DNA of 64,000 bases from positions 49,533,863 through 49,597,862 of the forward strand of contig JALGPY010000010.1 in NCBI GenBank assembly GCA_023055425.1, in the 5' to 3' direction. Positions 9,966 through 21,113 of this stretch are shown here, one piece after another. The translations under genes were made by a program, and so were the position numbers. The stretch is from Linanthus parryae (lineage: Eukaryota > Streptophyta > Magnoliopsida > Ericales > Polemoniaceae). The notes below the pieces were generated by a model that was given only the letters and a program-made list of their open reading frames with translations, did not search any database and was not told where the DNA came from. Each line of letters begins with the position of its first letter. The first letter of the stretch is position 1.

Positions 9966-11476
9966 TGTTGACTCAAAGAACCTTGAAAGTGTTTTGGATG
10001 GTAATTGTTTTGAGTGATAAAAGACAAAGACAAAGACATAGGCAGCAAAGCATTTCAAATACTCCAAGGCCTTGAGATACTGACAGAGCTTCAAAGCCTT
10101 GAGAGTTATTCTTATTTTGCTGTATTTTCTAACAAGTTTGTGTTGCAAATTGGATATCTGATTATGCAGATTAGGGTTTTGCTGAATATATTCTTGTTTT
10201 ACATTATCTACATATCTAACACAATTACAGATGATCAGAATAGGGAGAATCAAAGTTTTCCGAACTTAACTTTGAAAATCTGTGAAGCAGGTTCAGAGCT
10301 TCAAGGCCTTGAGATGTGCCTTGAGCTGCTGACAGTTTTTACAGAATTAAGTTGATTCTTTCTTGCAGGGTGTGATTCTTATTAGTGTGATTATTTATTG
10401 ATTTCTAAGAGTCTTAAATTTGTTTATCATGATTTATATGTGTCAGGAGTTAATCAGATTACTGTTCTAATCTTTTAACTAGTTTTTATCAGAAACTGGA
10501 AAATCAAACAGTCATAGTACTGTTATCTTTCTGGATTTTGTTGTTGATGTGTTTTAATGTTGTTGCAGGTTTGTTAAACGTGCAAGAGAAATCTCAACAA
10601 ACTCCAACGGATATCCACTTAGAGCTGTTTGAATTTCAGTTGAAAACAGAAGGAGGATTTGTAGGAACTGAGATCCTAAAATCTCTCATTCAGTTGCAGC
10701 TGGTGGATAAAAGAAACTGGTTTGAATTTTAAAAGTAGAGGCTTGCAGAATTACTTAGAGATGTGTGAAAAATTCGTGGTAGATCATTCATTCAAACACA
10801 CAGGGATTCAAGCTTCAATTCCATATTTCAGAAAATCAAGTCATTCCAGTTTCCAAAAGAACACATCCAGGCTTTACTAGATTATTTCTTCTATTGTGTT
10901 CTCCACTTTTTTTGTAATCTGTGTATCTTTTAAATATCTTAAACCTCACTAAACCTAGTGGTTGGTTGTTCAAGTGAACAACAAGAGGTTCTTGTTAGCT
11001 CAACAGTTAGTATCTGGAACTAGATAGGTTTGGAACCACAAGATGTATAGGTGTAAGGAAAATCACTTAGGCTTGAAGATCTAGGGTTGTTTCTGTGTGA
11101 GTAATAAGAAGTGTTTGCCCAATCCTGGTGGGATTAGATCCCTCAGGCAGAGATCAGGTCCATTGAGACTGAACTCTGTAAATTGCTTTGTGTTCTTTAC
11201 TTTACAGTTTTGTTATTTTCTGCTGCACACAACTCAAATCAAACTAGGGTTTATAAGTTGATTAGAACTGGTAATAGTTCAAGGCCTTGAAGCTTTCTAT
11301 TTTTGCATTTGAAAGTTTCAGACAGTTTTCTAAAATCTCAAGGCCTTGAGATTTGAGTTTCACACAAAGCTAATATGTTAGAATCTGAGTTTTGCAAAAA
11401 GTTTCCATACTCTATTCAACTCCCCCCCCTTCTAGAGTATTTAGGTCCTGTAATTAGTCTACATTACATACTTTAA
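9966..11476 (+). mobile_element. SIRE-type Copia element, 5' LTR
   Basis: This LTR starts TGTTGACTCAAAG and is 1511 bp. Its copy is the split 3' LTR at 19221-19867 plus 42349-43210 (1509 bp after removing the insertion). The outer flanks carry the 5-bp duplication TGTAT (9961-9965 and 43211-43215), so the whole nest from 9966 to 43210 is one original insertion. The two LTRs differ by a few percent by eye, making this the oldest of the three nested elements. The 5' LTR end reads TTAA where the 3' LTR has TTCA, probably a point change of the terminal CA. It carries palindromic CAAGGCCTTG sites. Confidence 0.9.
10065..11354. repeat. CAAGGCCTTG palindromes in SIRE 5' LTR
   Basis: Sites lie at 10065-10074, 10091-10102 (one mismatch), 10301-10312, 11278-11291 and 11333-11354. 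The last is a perfect 22-nt palindrome with arms AAATCTCAAGG. Flanks differ from site to site but often extend the symmetry. The same motif recurs inside gag-pol and upstream of the extra ORF of this element. Confidence 0.85.
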
Positions 11477-11478
11477 AT

Positions 11479-11490
11479 TGGTATCAGAGC
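11479..11490 (+). promoter_or_regulatory. Primer binding site (initiator tRNA-Met), SIRE
   Basis: TGGTATCAGAGC lies 2 nt after the 5' LTR. This is the usual Copia primer site complementary to the 3' end of initiator tRNA-Met. Confidence 0.9.
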
Positions 11491-11520
11491 CTGTGTCACT
11501 GATATAGATCTAACAATCTG

Positions 11521-13374
11521 GTGACTATGAGTAATGTAGGAGATGGTGGATTCTCACAACGAAGGGCAGACAACAGACCTCCATTGTTATGTTGTGATAA
11601 CTTCATGCACTGGAAGGCGTTGATGAAGATGTTCATCATAGATCAAGACATGGAACTGTGGTCAATAGTTCAGAATGGTCCTCATGAGTACTATACTACA
11701 ATTGATGGAGTCAGATGTATCAAGTCTGAGGAAAATCTTTCAGTTACTGTACTGGAAAAGATATCAAAAAATTACAAGGCTATGAATCTGTTATATTGTG
11801 CTCTTAATGCAGATGAGTTCAACAGAATGTCAAATTGCAAGAGTGCCAAAGAACTATGGGATAAAATGGTGGTGACATATGAAGGAACTAGCCAGGTTAA
11901 GCAGACCAAAATCAACATACTTCTGAGGCAATAAGAGTTGTTTAAGATGAATTCAGATGAGACCATCAAGGGGATGTTAAAAAGATTCACTGATGTGGTG
12001 AATAATCTGGAGTCATTGGGAAAGAAGTTCTCAAATGAGAAAAAGGTCAGGAAAATTCTGAGAAGCTTGCCAAAAGCCAAGTGGGAGCCAAAGACAACAG
12101 CCATTGAGGAAGCTCAAGATTTAAGTCTTCTTCAGCTAGATGATCTACAAGGAAAGCTGCTCACTCATGAAATGTCTATGAAGGATAGGGAAGGAGATTT
12201 GAGTGAAAACATCAAGAACTTAGCACTTAAGGCCAAAGACAGTGAAAAGTCTCAAAACCTTGAGACTGAAGATGAGCATGATGATGAAGAGGCTTTAGCA
12301 TTGATCTCCAAGGCCTTGGCCAGGATTCTTAAGAAGAAAAGAAACTCTGGTAACAGGGATTACAACAGAGAGAGATCAAGACCTTCAGGCAGCAAGGACT
12401 ACAAAGTTAAACCTTCATCACAGTCACATAAAACTAAAGTAATGAATTGTTTTGAGTGTGGTGATGCAGATCATTTAGTAAGGGACTGTCCACAAAAGAA
12501 GAAGAACGGGAACTTTCAGAAGAAAGATAGTGACAACAGAAGGAAGAAAGCCATGATGGCTTCCTGGAGTGACTCTGATTCATCAAGTGACTCAGACACA
12601 GAAGAAGATCAAGCAAACTTATGCTTCATGGCAAAGCATGATGAGGAAAAACCATCAGACAGACATATTGAAGATATGGTAAAAAATCTTCTTGCTAGTC
12701 CTTCTGATGTGCTTCCTGAAATTCTCAAGAGTATGTTTTTAAATGAGGAAAGTTATAGAAATGAGATTTCTGCTTTAAAGATTAAGATTCATGAGCAGGT
12801 AAAAGAAAACCTGGACCTAGTTTTTACAAACAAAACTGTTGAAGTTTCTAAGACAAAGCTTGAAAAGGACTTCAAGGCCTTGGACAGTAGGGGTTCAAAG
12901 CCTTGAAGGCACAGATAAAAGAGGTTTTTGATCAAAACACTCTTTTGACTGAAAGATATGCTGATCTAAAGACTCATTCTGAGAATTTAGAACAACAAAT
13001 CTGTTCTTTGACTGAGAAACTTCAAGAGTCTAAGAAGGTCCTAGATAGTTTTAAAGGCTCATAACATAATATGAATCTCATTCTTGGAGGAAGTCTGAAA
13101 TCAATGCATAAAAGTGGAATTGGCTATAATCCAAATTTTCCAAAGAAAAGCCAAACTACTTTTGTCAAATCTGGTAGCAGACATTCTCCAAAATGTCATT
13201 ACTGTGGAAAAATTGGTCATGTCAGATTAACTTGTCCCTTCAGAAGATTAGAACCTCACATTATGAGGAATACTTATCCTTATCAGCTTAAGGGACATGT
13301 TAGGAAAATTTGGGTTCCAAAAGGAATTAGACCACCAAACATGGCTGATTTTGAGTATGACTCAAAGTTCTGAA
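11521..13374 (+). pseudogene. SIRE gag (broken)
   Basis: Gag-like sequence begins at 11521 or 11527 and runs to about 13374. The N-terminal part has the Copia gag fold (NFMHWKALMKMF, AKELWDKMVVTYEG). A CCHC zinc knuckle (CFECGDADHLVRDC) is near 12450 and a second one (CHYCGKIGHVRLTC) near 13197. The region between them is long, Lys/Glu-rich and predicted helical, as is usual in SIRE elements. It is interrupted by an in-frame TAA at 11932-11934, a frameshift near 12890 beside a doubled palindrome motif, and further stops. It cannot encode full-length Gag. Confidence 0.85.
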
Positions 13375-13439
13375 CTTGGTCTAACAGCCTGTTGAGGCAA
13401 TGTTTCTTTTGGCAGGATGTCACCAAGGTCTTGAAAGAT

Positions 13440-16400
13440 CAGAAATGAATATTAGACAGTGGGTTTTCCAGACATATGAGTGGAAAGAAGTCTCTCTTTA
13501 CTGAGCTTACTGAAAAATCTGGAGGAACAATCACACTTGGTGACAAAGCAAAATGCGATATCATTGGTATAGGTAGTATTGGTAATGGTTCTACTAATTC
13601 TATCTCTGATGTTTATCTGGTAGATGGACTTAAGTATAATCTGCTTAGCATCTCTCATTTATGTGATAAATGTTATAAAACTATATTTGACAAGGAGAAA
13701 TGTGTGGTGCAAGATGAAAAATCTGGTAATTTCATACTCACTGCTCCTAGATCATATTCTATATGCTATGAGTACTAACAGTGTTGCAGGTGACAAGCTA
13801 AAATGCCTCAAGGCCTTGAAGGAAGATTCAAAGCTTTGGCACAGAAAGCTTGGGCATATTAGTAAACATACCTTGAAAAAACTCATCTCAAAGGATTTGG
13901 TAAGAGGTTTACCATCACAAAAATGTTCAGATGATGAGGTTTGCAAGGCATGTGTACAAGGTAAGAAAACCAGAAGCTCATTCAAGCTAAATAACTTTGT
14001 AAGTGCTTCTAGACCCTTAGAACTGCTTCATATGGACTTGTGTGGTCCTATGAGAGTTCAGACCCCAAAAGGTAAGAGGTATATGCTTGTTATAATAGAT
14101 GATTATTCTAGGTTTACTTGGGTGATGTTTATTAGAGACAAAACTGAAGCAATATCTGAATTTTCTAGATTGTGAAAAGAGCTTCAAACTTTGAAAAATT
14201 TACCTGTTGCATCTATTAGAAGTGATCATGGTAGGGAGTTTGATCAACTTGACTTTGATTTGTTTTGTGCAAAGCATGGCATATCACACAACTTTTCTGC
14301 ACCTAGAACTCCACAGCAAAATGGAGTAGTTGAATGGAATAATAGGACACTTGAGGATATGTCTAGAACCATGCTTCTTGAAAGTAATTTGCCAAAGTTC
14401 TTGGACAGAAGCTGTTAATACTGCCAATTATGTGCTGAATAGATGCTTGATTAGACCTATTTTGAAAAAGACCCCTTATGAACTATTTAAAGGTAGAAAG
14501 CCTACTGTTTCTTATTTTAAACCTTTTGGTTGTATTTGTTTTGTGCATAATAATGGTAGAGACAATCTTGGTAAGTTGGATGCTAGAAGTGATGAAGGTG
14601 TATTTCTTGGATATTCTCAAATTAGCAAAGCTTATAGAGTTTAGAATAGAAAAACTAAGATTGTGGAAGAGAGTATTCATGTAATTTTTGATGAAAGTAC
14701 TAAGGATTCTCTGAGTGAAAGTTTTGCAGATCTAGATTTGAACAAGCATGAATCAGATGATGATGCTGTGAAAGAAGACAAAGGAAAAACTAATGTGCAT
14801 AATCAATAAGCAGAATCTCAAGGCCTTCAACCTCCTGCAGAACCAAAATCTCAAAGCCTTGAGACAGAAGCTGAAACTGTCTATGATGCTCCCTCTACTG
14901 TTTCAAGAACTCAAAGTCTTGAAGGAGAATATTCATGGATACCAAAAAGAGGGTTTAAGTACCTTGCAGATCATCCAGCTGATAACATCATATTTGATCC
15001 ATCAACTGGAACTCAGACAAGAGGACAGTTGAAGAACTTGTGTGCTTTTAGTGCATTTGTATCTTTGATTGAGCCTAAAAATTCCAAAGAAGCACTAGAA
15101 GATGCAGACTGGATCATTGTAATGCAGAGTGAGCTGAATGAATTTGAAAGAAACAAGGTATGGAATCTGGTTCTCAGACCTAAAGAGAAATCAGTTATTG
15201 GGACCAGATGGGTATTCATAAACAACCTTGATGAGAATGGCAAAGTGGTAAGAAATAAAGCCAGATTGGTGGCACAAGGATATAATCAGGAAGAAGGTAT
15301 AGATTATGAGGAGACTTTTGATCCTGTTGCCAGGTTAGAAGTTATTAGAATACTTCTTGCAATTGCATCTCATAATCACATAAAGCTTTATCAAATGGAT
15401 ATCAAATGTGCTTTTCTGAATGGCTATTTACAAGAAGATGTTTTTGTAGCACAACCTCCTAGTTTTGAAGATGAAAACTTTCCTGATCATGTTTATAAAC
15501 TAGACAAAGCTCTTTATGGATTAAAACAAGCTCCAAGGGATTGGTATGATAGACTTTCAAATTTTCTACTTGAAAATAATTTCAACGGAGGCCTAGTTAA
15601 TAAAACTCTTTTCATTAAATATCATCAAAGTGATTTGTTAGTAGTTCAGATCTATGTGGATGATATTCTATTTGGTTCTACTAATGATGCTCTTTGAAAA
15701 GAGTTTTCTAGTCTGATGTGCAGGGAGTTTGAGATGAGCTTAATGGGTGAACTGAATTTCTTTCTTGGACTTCATATCTTACAAATGAAGAAATGAATCT
15801 TTTTACATCAAGGAAAGTATACCAAGGAATTATTGAACAAGTACAATATGTCACAGTCCAAGGTGCTTAAAACCCCTACGAGTTCATCACTCTCTTTAGA
15901 CAAGGATTCACATGGTAAGAGTGTGAATCAAAAAGAATACAGAGGTATGATTGGATCACTTTTGTATTTAACTTCTAGTAGACATGATATTATGTTCAGT
16001 ATCTGTATGTGTGCTAGATTCCAAGCAGATCCTAAGGAAAGTCATTTAACTGCAGTCAAAAGAATTTTTAGATATTTGAGTGGAACCAGAGACTTGGGGC
16101 TTTGGTATCCAAGAAGATCTAATTTTATGTTGAGTGGCTATTCAGATGCAGATTTTGCAGAATATAAAGTAGACAGGAAAAGTACTTCTGGATGCTGCCA
16201 GTTTCTTGGATCTCATTGATCAGTTGTCATTCTAAAAAGCAAAATTCTGTAGCATTATCAACTGCAGAAGTTGAATACATTGCAGCTGGAGCTTGCTGTT
16301 CACAAGTGTTATGGATTGCTCAGCAACTTAGAGATCTTGGATACAATTTCAGAAATGTGCCTATTCATTGTGATAACACAAGTGCTAACTCAATCTCTAA

Positions 16401-16601
16401 GAATCCAGTCCAGCACTCATGAACGAAGCACATAGATGTGAGACATTCCTTAGAGATCATGCAGAACAAGGTGATGTTGTTTTAACTTTTATTTCTACTT
16501 CTATGCAGATTGCTGATATTTTCACTAAACCTTTGCCAGATGATAGGTTTTCATCTCTAAGGCTTGAATTGGGGATGTTAAACAAGGATGCATTGGTTTA
16601 G
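13440..16601 (+). pseudogene. SIRE pol (protease, integrase, RT, RNase H; broken)
   Basis: Domains follow Copia order. Protease (ILDSGFSRHMSG, 13450) is preceded by a stop where Trp is usual. The integrase zinc region and core lie at about 13830-14420 (LHMDLCGPM, SDHGREFD, PQQNGVVEW). Reverse transcriptase lies at 15029-15700 (MDIKCAFLNG, then YVDDILFGSTN), and RNase H at about 15930-16600 (YSDADFAEY, STAEVEYIA, CDNTSANSIS). At least six stops or frameshifts break it (for example near 14173, 14417, 14644, 15695, 16219 and 16422), so no functional Pol can be made. Confidence 0.9.
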
Positions 16602-16635
16602 GGGGAGTATTAGTATTTATATGTGATTATGTGTT

Positions 16636-16757
16636 GAAATCTCAAATCCTTGAGATTATACTTTCCAAAGCCTTGAAAGTATAGCTCAAAGCTTTGAAGT
16701 TTCTCAAACAGCAGAAAATCTAAAGGCCTTGAGATTGTTCTCCAAGTCTTGAAAACA
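16636..16757. repeat. Palindrome cluster upstream of the SIRE extra ORF
   Basis: Five sites lie within 120 bp between pol and the env-like ORF: AATCTCAAATCCTTGAGATT, ATACTTTCCAAAGCCTTGAA (continuing AGTAT), TCAAAGCTTTGA, AATCTAAAGGCCTTGAGATT, and a weaker CTCCAAGTCTTGA. The inner core is the same CAAAG/GCCTTG type as in the LTR. The outer arms change between sites yet remain complementary to each other. Confidence 0.8.
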
Positions 16758-16929
16758 TCTGTATTTAAAAAAAAAATGGATCATCAAATATTATATCTTA
16801 TCTTTTTAGATAACTGTATAATATTTGAATTACTCAGAGAATTTTCTAAAATATCCAAAAAACTTTTTTCAAGATTCTTTTTGCATGTTGATATAGCAGA
16901 GTCCTTTTATGACTCATCTCTTTCAACCT

Positions 16930-17051
16930 ACTTAAGCTGAGAGTCAGGGCTTATTCCTCTTCATTCTCTCTCAATTCTCTACGACTATCCTCTCTCTCTC
17001 TCTCTCAATTTCTCTCAATCACATTCCCTTCTCAAAACCCTAAACCCCAAA
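16930..17051 (+). promoter_or_regulatory. Possible internal promoter and CT-rich leader
   Basis: Before the ATG at 17052 lies about 110 bp of strongly CT-rich sequence, including a TC microsatellite at 16991-17005. It ends in AAAACCCTAAACCCCAAAATG, like a plant 5' leader with pyrimidine patches. Together with the palindrome cluster just upstream, this suggests a separate transcript for the extra ORF. This is inference; a clear TATA box is not present (TATTTAAA at 16762 is the nearest). Confidence 0.35.
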
Positions 17052-18799
17052 ATGGAGCGCAAATCAGCCAGAATTCAGCAACAAGGGAAGCCTTTTGGCA
17101 GATCCAAGAAGAGGGAAAATAAAAAGGAGAAGATTGTGATTTCTGATTCAGATTCATAAAACACTCAGAGTTTGCATGAGGATACTCCTCCTGCAAAGAA
17201 GTCCAGAACAGAAAAGGGAGATGAAGGCTCAAGCATTGATCCACAGAAGGAAACAGAGACTCAGGGTGGTGATCAACCTAGGTTAGACAAGAAGAAAGGG
17301 GGAGAGAAGAAAAAGACTGGAGAAGAAGAAAAGGGGAAATCTGATCAAGAAAGCAAGAATAAACCAACTGAAGGAGAACAAGAGAAGAGCAAACCCACAG
17401 AGAAGAAAACTAGGGTTAAGCAGGTTGCTGTTGCAACAAAAAAGGGCTATCAAGGTAATAATGCACTTCCTTCATATTGGTTTGTTAGTTATGAGGTTAG
17501 AACTGTGTGGATGCGAGGTTATGCTTCATCTAAGGTAGCTTTCTGTAGTATGGTTTCTGAGGAGTTGTTGGACAAATTGAATATTGATGTATGAGAAGAT
17601 TAAGAGAAACTGCAGTGTGGAAGGTGTTAAATCCTAGTTCAAAAGCCTATCCTAGGTTAACTAGGTTGTTTTATCTGAATTTGGTTTCTGAAGGTGATGA
17701 TAAGATGGTATTAACTTCAAAAGTGGCTGGGATAGATTTTAGGTTAGATCATAGGACTTTTGACAAAGTCTTGGGCATTCCTAGGAAGTATAGTGTTGGA
17801 GATTACCCTGATAGAAAGGAGTGTCTGGAAAAGGCAAAAGAGATGTTTTTCATTGATGGTGTACCCTCTGGTCCAAAGCAGTTGACACACTCTATGCTCA
17901 ACTGTGAAGCCAAAATCCTGTTTACAATTCTGATGACAAGTGTAGTTCCTAGGGAGAACTCAAAGGAGTTGGTTACTGATAAGGTTCTTATTTTGATGTA
18001 TCTGATATCTCAAGGGTTTGAGATAGACTTGCCAATAGTTGTCATGGAGCATATGATTTATTGTGCAACCAGAACTAGAAACCATCCTCTTCCATATGCC
18101 AACCTGTTACCTCTTTTCTTTGAATATTTTGATGTACCTGTGAAAGGAGAGGAAAAGATTACAGGAGGCTTTGGGTTCTTTGATGAGACTGCATTATAGA
18201 GGATTGGGGTAGTCCAGACTGGGAAAGAACATTGGAAGTTCTATTCAGATTTGTCAAAGGAGGAACTTGGAGAGAAGGAGTTTGTGAAGCCAAAGGGGGC
18301 TATATCAGGGAAATGACCAGCCAATGATGATTATTCTTTGTTGGTTGAGAAGTTTGAAGACCGGCAGGTTAAGATTGAAGATCTCAGAGAAAGGTTATTT
18401 GATCTGTCAGCTGAATTTAACCAGTTCAAGGGCTTGATGAATGTTATGAATGGAAATCTGGATGTTTTCATCAAGGGTTTGAACTTGGAGAAGATACCTT
18501 CTGCTACTAGTCATGACACCAGTGTGGATTCAGATGAAAGGATTGGAGATTTCTTGAAGAAGAAAAATAAGTCAATTCCAGTGGTGCTTACTTCAAAAGA
18601 TCTGTATGAACAAACTGATGAAGAAGATGCTGGTGAAGACACATGTGTTGATGCACCTACAGAGGGGGATTCAGTGCAGGTTAAGAAAAAGGTGGATGAG
18701 ATAATTCAAGAAGTTGTTGCAGAAGTGGAAGCTGAACAAAAAGGAAATCAGTCTGCTGAAGATGCTGGAAGTGAGGAAGAAGTTGGAGAAGGCTCATAG
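17052..18799 (+). pseudogene. SIRE extra ("env-like") third ORF, broken
   Basis: A reading frame starting ATGGAGCGCAAATC gives a basic, Lys/Glu-rich N-terminus. A central domain of about 200 residues at 17591-18199 includes RTFDKVLGIPRKYS, KVLILMYLISQGFEIDLPIV and PLPYANLLPLFFEYFDVPV. An acidic coiled C-terminus follows at 18338-18799. The central domain resembles the putative plant transposon protein domain found as an extra 3' ORF in several plant LTR elements, and looks distantly similar to ORF3 at 37184-38821. A stop at 17157-17159, a frame change near 17592, a stop at 18197-18199 and further breaks inactivate it. The term env-like is traditional; I see no convincing membrane segment. Confidence 0.65.
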
Positions 18800-19209
18800 A
18801 AAGGCCATACATCAAAGAAGAATTGAAGATCAGAGAAGACCAAAGCCTTGACCTTCTATCTATTTCTCTTCTTCTTTTCTGTTCTCAAGGTCTTGACTTT
18901 CTAGTAATAAATTGTGTTTAAGTGTTTTTTAGACTCTGAGTAATGATCCAACATTTCTTCATCCTTATTTGATGAAAGTAAAAAAGGGGGAGAAATTATG
19001 TGTTTTGTGTTACTTGCAGTACTTGAAAAATAATAATAATCAGTTGTTTTGGTATATTACTGTGATTATATGTAACTTTTGCTGATTATCTGGGGTTTAC
19101 TGGTTATCTGTAATATTATTGTCTTTTGTATATGCAATTTGTGGTTATCTTTTTTTTTTTAAGGAGCGATAGGAATATCTACACAAGGCTGTAGGTTTTG
19201 TCTTTCATC
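18800..19209 (+). other. SIRE 3' non-coding region
   Basis: No ORF is supported. It contains two more CAAAGCCTTGA-type sites (near 18842 and 18884) and ends in the polypurine tract. Confidence 0.6.
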
Positions 19210-19220
19210 AAGGGGGAGAT
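19210..19220 (+). promoter_or_regulatory. Polypurine tract, SIRE
   Basis: AAGGGGGAGAT lies directly against the TG of the 3' LTR at 19221, the plus-strand priming position. Confidence 0.85.
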
Positions 19221-19867
19221 TGTTGACTCAAAGACCCTTGAATGTGTTTTGGATGGTAATTGTTTTGAGTGATGAAAGACAAAGACAAAGACATAGGCAG
19301 CAAAGCATTTCAAATACTCCAAGGCCTTGAGATACTGACAGAGCTTCAAAGCCTTGAGAGTTATTCTTATTCTACTGTATTTTCTAACAAGTTTGTGTTG
19401 CAAATTGGATATCTGATTATGAAGATCAGGGTTTTGCTGAATATATTCTTGTTTTACTTTATCTACATATCTAACACAATTGCAGATGATCAGAACAGGG
19501 AGAATCAAAGTTTTCTGAACTTAAATTTGAATATCTGTGAAGCAGGTTCAGAGCTTCAAGGCCTTGAGATGTGCCTTGAGCTGCTGACAGTTTTTACAGA
19601 ATTAAGTTGATTCTTTCTTGCAGGGTGTGATTCTTATTAGTGTGATTATTTATTTATTTCTAAGAGTCTTAAATTTGTTTATCATGATTTATATGTGTCA
19701 GGATTTAATCAGATTACTGTTCTAATCTATTACCAATTTTTATCAGAAACTGGAAAACCAAACAGTCATAGTACTGTTATCTTTCTGGATTTTGTTGTTG
19801 CTATGTTTAATGTTGTTGCAGGTTTGTTTAACGTGCAAGAGCAATCTCAACAAACTCCAACAGATAT
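19221..19867 (+). mobile_element. SIRE 3' LTR, first part
   Basis: It matches 9966 onward and is cut at 19867 by the Gypsy element. The duplicated target GATAT is at 19863-19867 and again at 42344-42348. The LTR resumes at 42349. One TCAAGGCCTTGA site lies in this part near 19556. Confidence 0.92.
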
Positions 19868-20134
19868 TGATAACGCCCAAATAGGGGTTATCTTATAGCT
19901 CGGTTTTTGTGCATTTGTGCCGGAAAACTCACGTTTTAGCCAATTTTCACCCTCGGAAGCCTCGGTTTTAGGAACGAGACAGTTAATTGCTCTTTATAAA
20001 TTTCTGCATTTTCCGTACTTTTATTGGATATGATCGCGGGTGTGTTCATGTTGTCTATGCAGGAACAGGGCCCGGGAATGCAGCAGGAATGGATCGGGAA
20101 TGCAGCAGGAGGCAAACAGAGGCAGAAAAGAGCA

Positions 20135-20470
20135 CCCTGCCTTGCTGTCTGCGTATTATACGCAGCCCCTGCGTATTATACGCAGGCAGCAAGGAGGGAG
20201 AGGTGATTTTGGACAAGTTTTCTCCCCTGTCTGCGTATTATACGCAGCCCCTGCGTATTATACGCAGCCAGGGGGAGAAAATACGCAGAAAATACGCAGA
20301 GTGAAGAAGTTGGAAGGCAAGATGGGTCCCTGTCTGCGTATTATACGCAGGGTCTGCGTATTATACGCAGACAGCAAGCAAAAAGTGGAGAAAAAGCAGC
20401 AACAGAAGACCCTGTCTGCGTATTATACGCAGCAGGCTGCGTATTATACGCAGACAGCACAAAAACTGGG
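20135..20470. repeat. Paired CTGCGTATTATACGCAG palindromes in U3, 5' LTR
   Basis: Eight 17-nt palindromes lie in four pairs (starts 20149/20169, 20231/20251, 20334/20354, 20416/20437), with 3-4 nt between members. The sequence outside each pair is complementary to itself and unit-specific: unit 1 has CCTTGCTG against CAGCAAGG, unit 2 has TTTTCTCCCC against a GGGGGAGAAAA partner. Each unit can fold as one long hairpin or as a stem with two small hairpins. Two half-sites (AATACGCAGAAAATACGCAG) lie near 20279-20298. Confidence 0.95.
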
Positions 20471-20530
20471 GCGGTTTCGGGCAGTGGCAGTTTCGTAAAT
20501 AATGACAAGTTCCAGAAACTTCGCCAGCAC

Positions 20531-20538
20531 TATAAAAA
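20531..20538 (+). promoter_or_regulatory. TATA box of Gypsy 5' LTR
   Basis: TATAAAAA lies 78 bp after the last palindrome. The position within the LTR and the consensus fit the U3/R promoter. The copy in the 3' LTR is at about 41372. Confidence 0.6.
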
Positions 20539-21113
20539 GACTCGTCCAGACTCGTTTTGAAGACACAACACACAAGACAATTCATCCAAGGACAAGTCTG
20601 AGCATCCCGGGAGAGCACGGAAGCACTCATCCAGATCCGAAGACTTAGTTTGATCTTAATCTCTCTTTTAAATTCAGAAACTTTGTTATTTAGTTATGTC
20701 GTTTAGTAGCTAAACCTTTTACCTAGGTTCTCGGTGAACCTAGGGTTTCGTTTTCAGACATTATTTCTGCAGTTTGAGTATGAATGCATGATCTCGTTAT
20801 CTTAATTCAGTAGTATTATCAGTTATTCTGTCTTTGATTATATCTGTTTATGCATGATCGGAGTCGCGAACCAGAATTGCTATAGACCCAAGCCTGTAGG
20901 TGAAAACGTCAGGTTAGGGTTAGGAAGAAAAGACAGGATTTATTACCTTACCCTGATAGACCGACCAGAGAAAGGGAGATAGGGCTAGCCAAAACGTATA
21001 GACCAACTGTTAGAGGATTTGACCCGGGCCATCAGGACAGGTTAGAAACCCTAGCAGACTTAGAACGAGACTGCAGACTTAGGCAGCTTAACAGGAACCC
21101 GAAAGTCTGCAGG

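Larger units (their letters stand above)
19868..21113 (+). mobile_element. Gypsy (Athila/Tat-type) 5' LTR, first part
   Basis: It starts TGATAACGCCC. With the resumed part at 29630-30017 it totals about 1634 bp, against 1639 bp for the 3' LTR at 40705-42343. I count roughly a dozen substitutions plus a few indels between them (below 1%). The outer target duplication is GATAT. A young Copia element interrupts it at 21114, with GCAGG (21109-21113, 29625-29629) as the duplication. U3 holds four paired palindromes and a TATA-like box. Confidence 0.93.

Noticed and set aside
17591..18199. Env-like label taken as a true envelope glycoprotein
   Set aside because: No signal peptide, membrane anchor or glycosylation pattern; domain resembles a plant transposon ORF instead.
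20135..20470. Direct-repeat array resembling CRISPR
   Set aside because: Repeats are palindromes 3-4 nt apart in pairs, with irregular self-complementary spacers, inside a plant LTR; no cas genes and wrong kingdom.
19987..20630. ORFs with AYYTQ / LRIIR repeats (also 40825-41472 and 36256-36537)
   Set aside because: Translations of the CTGCGTATTATACGCAG palindromes on both strands; not proteins.
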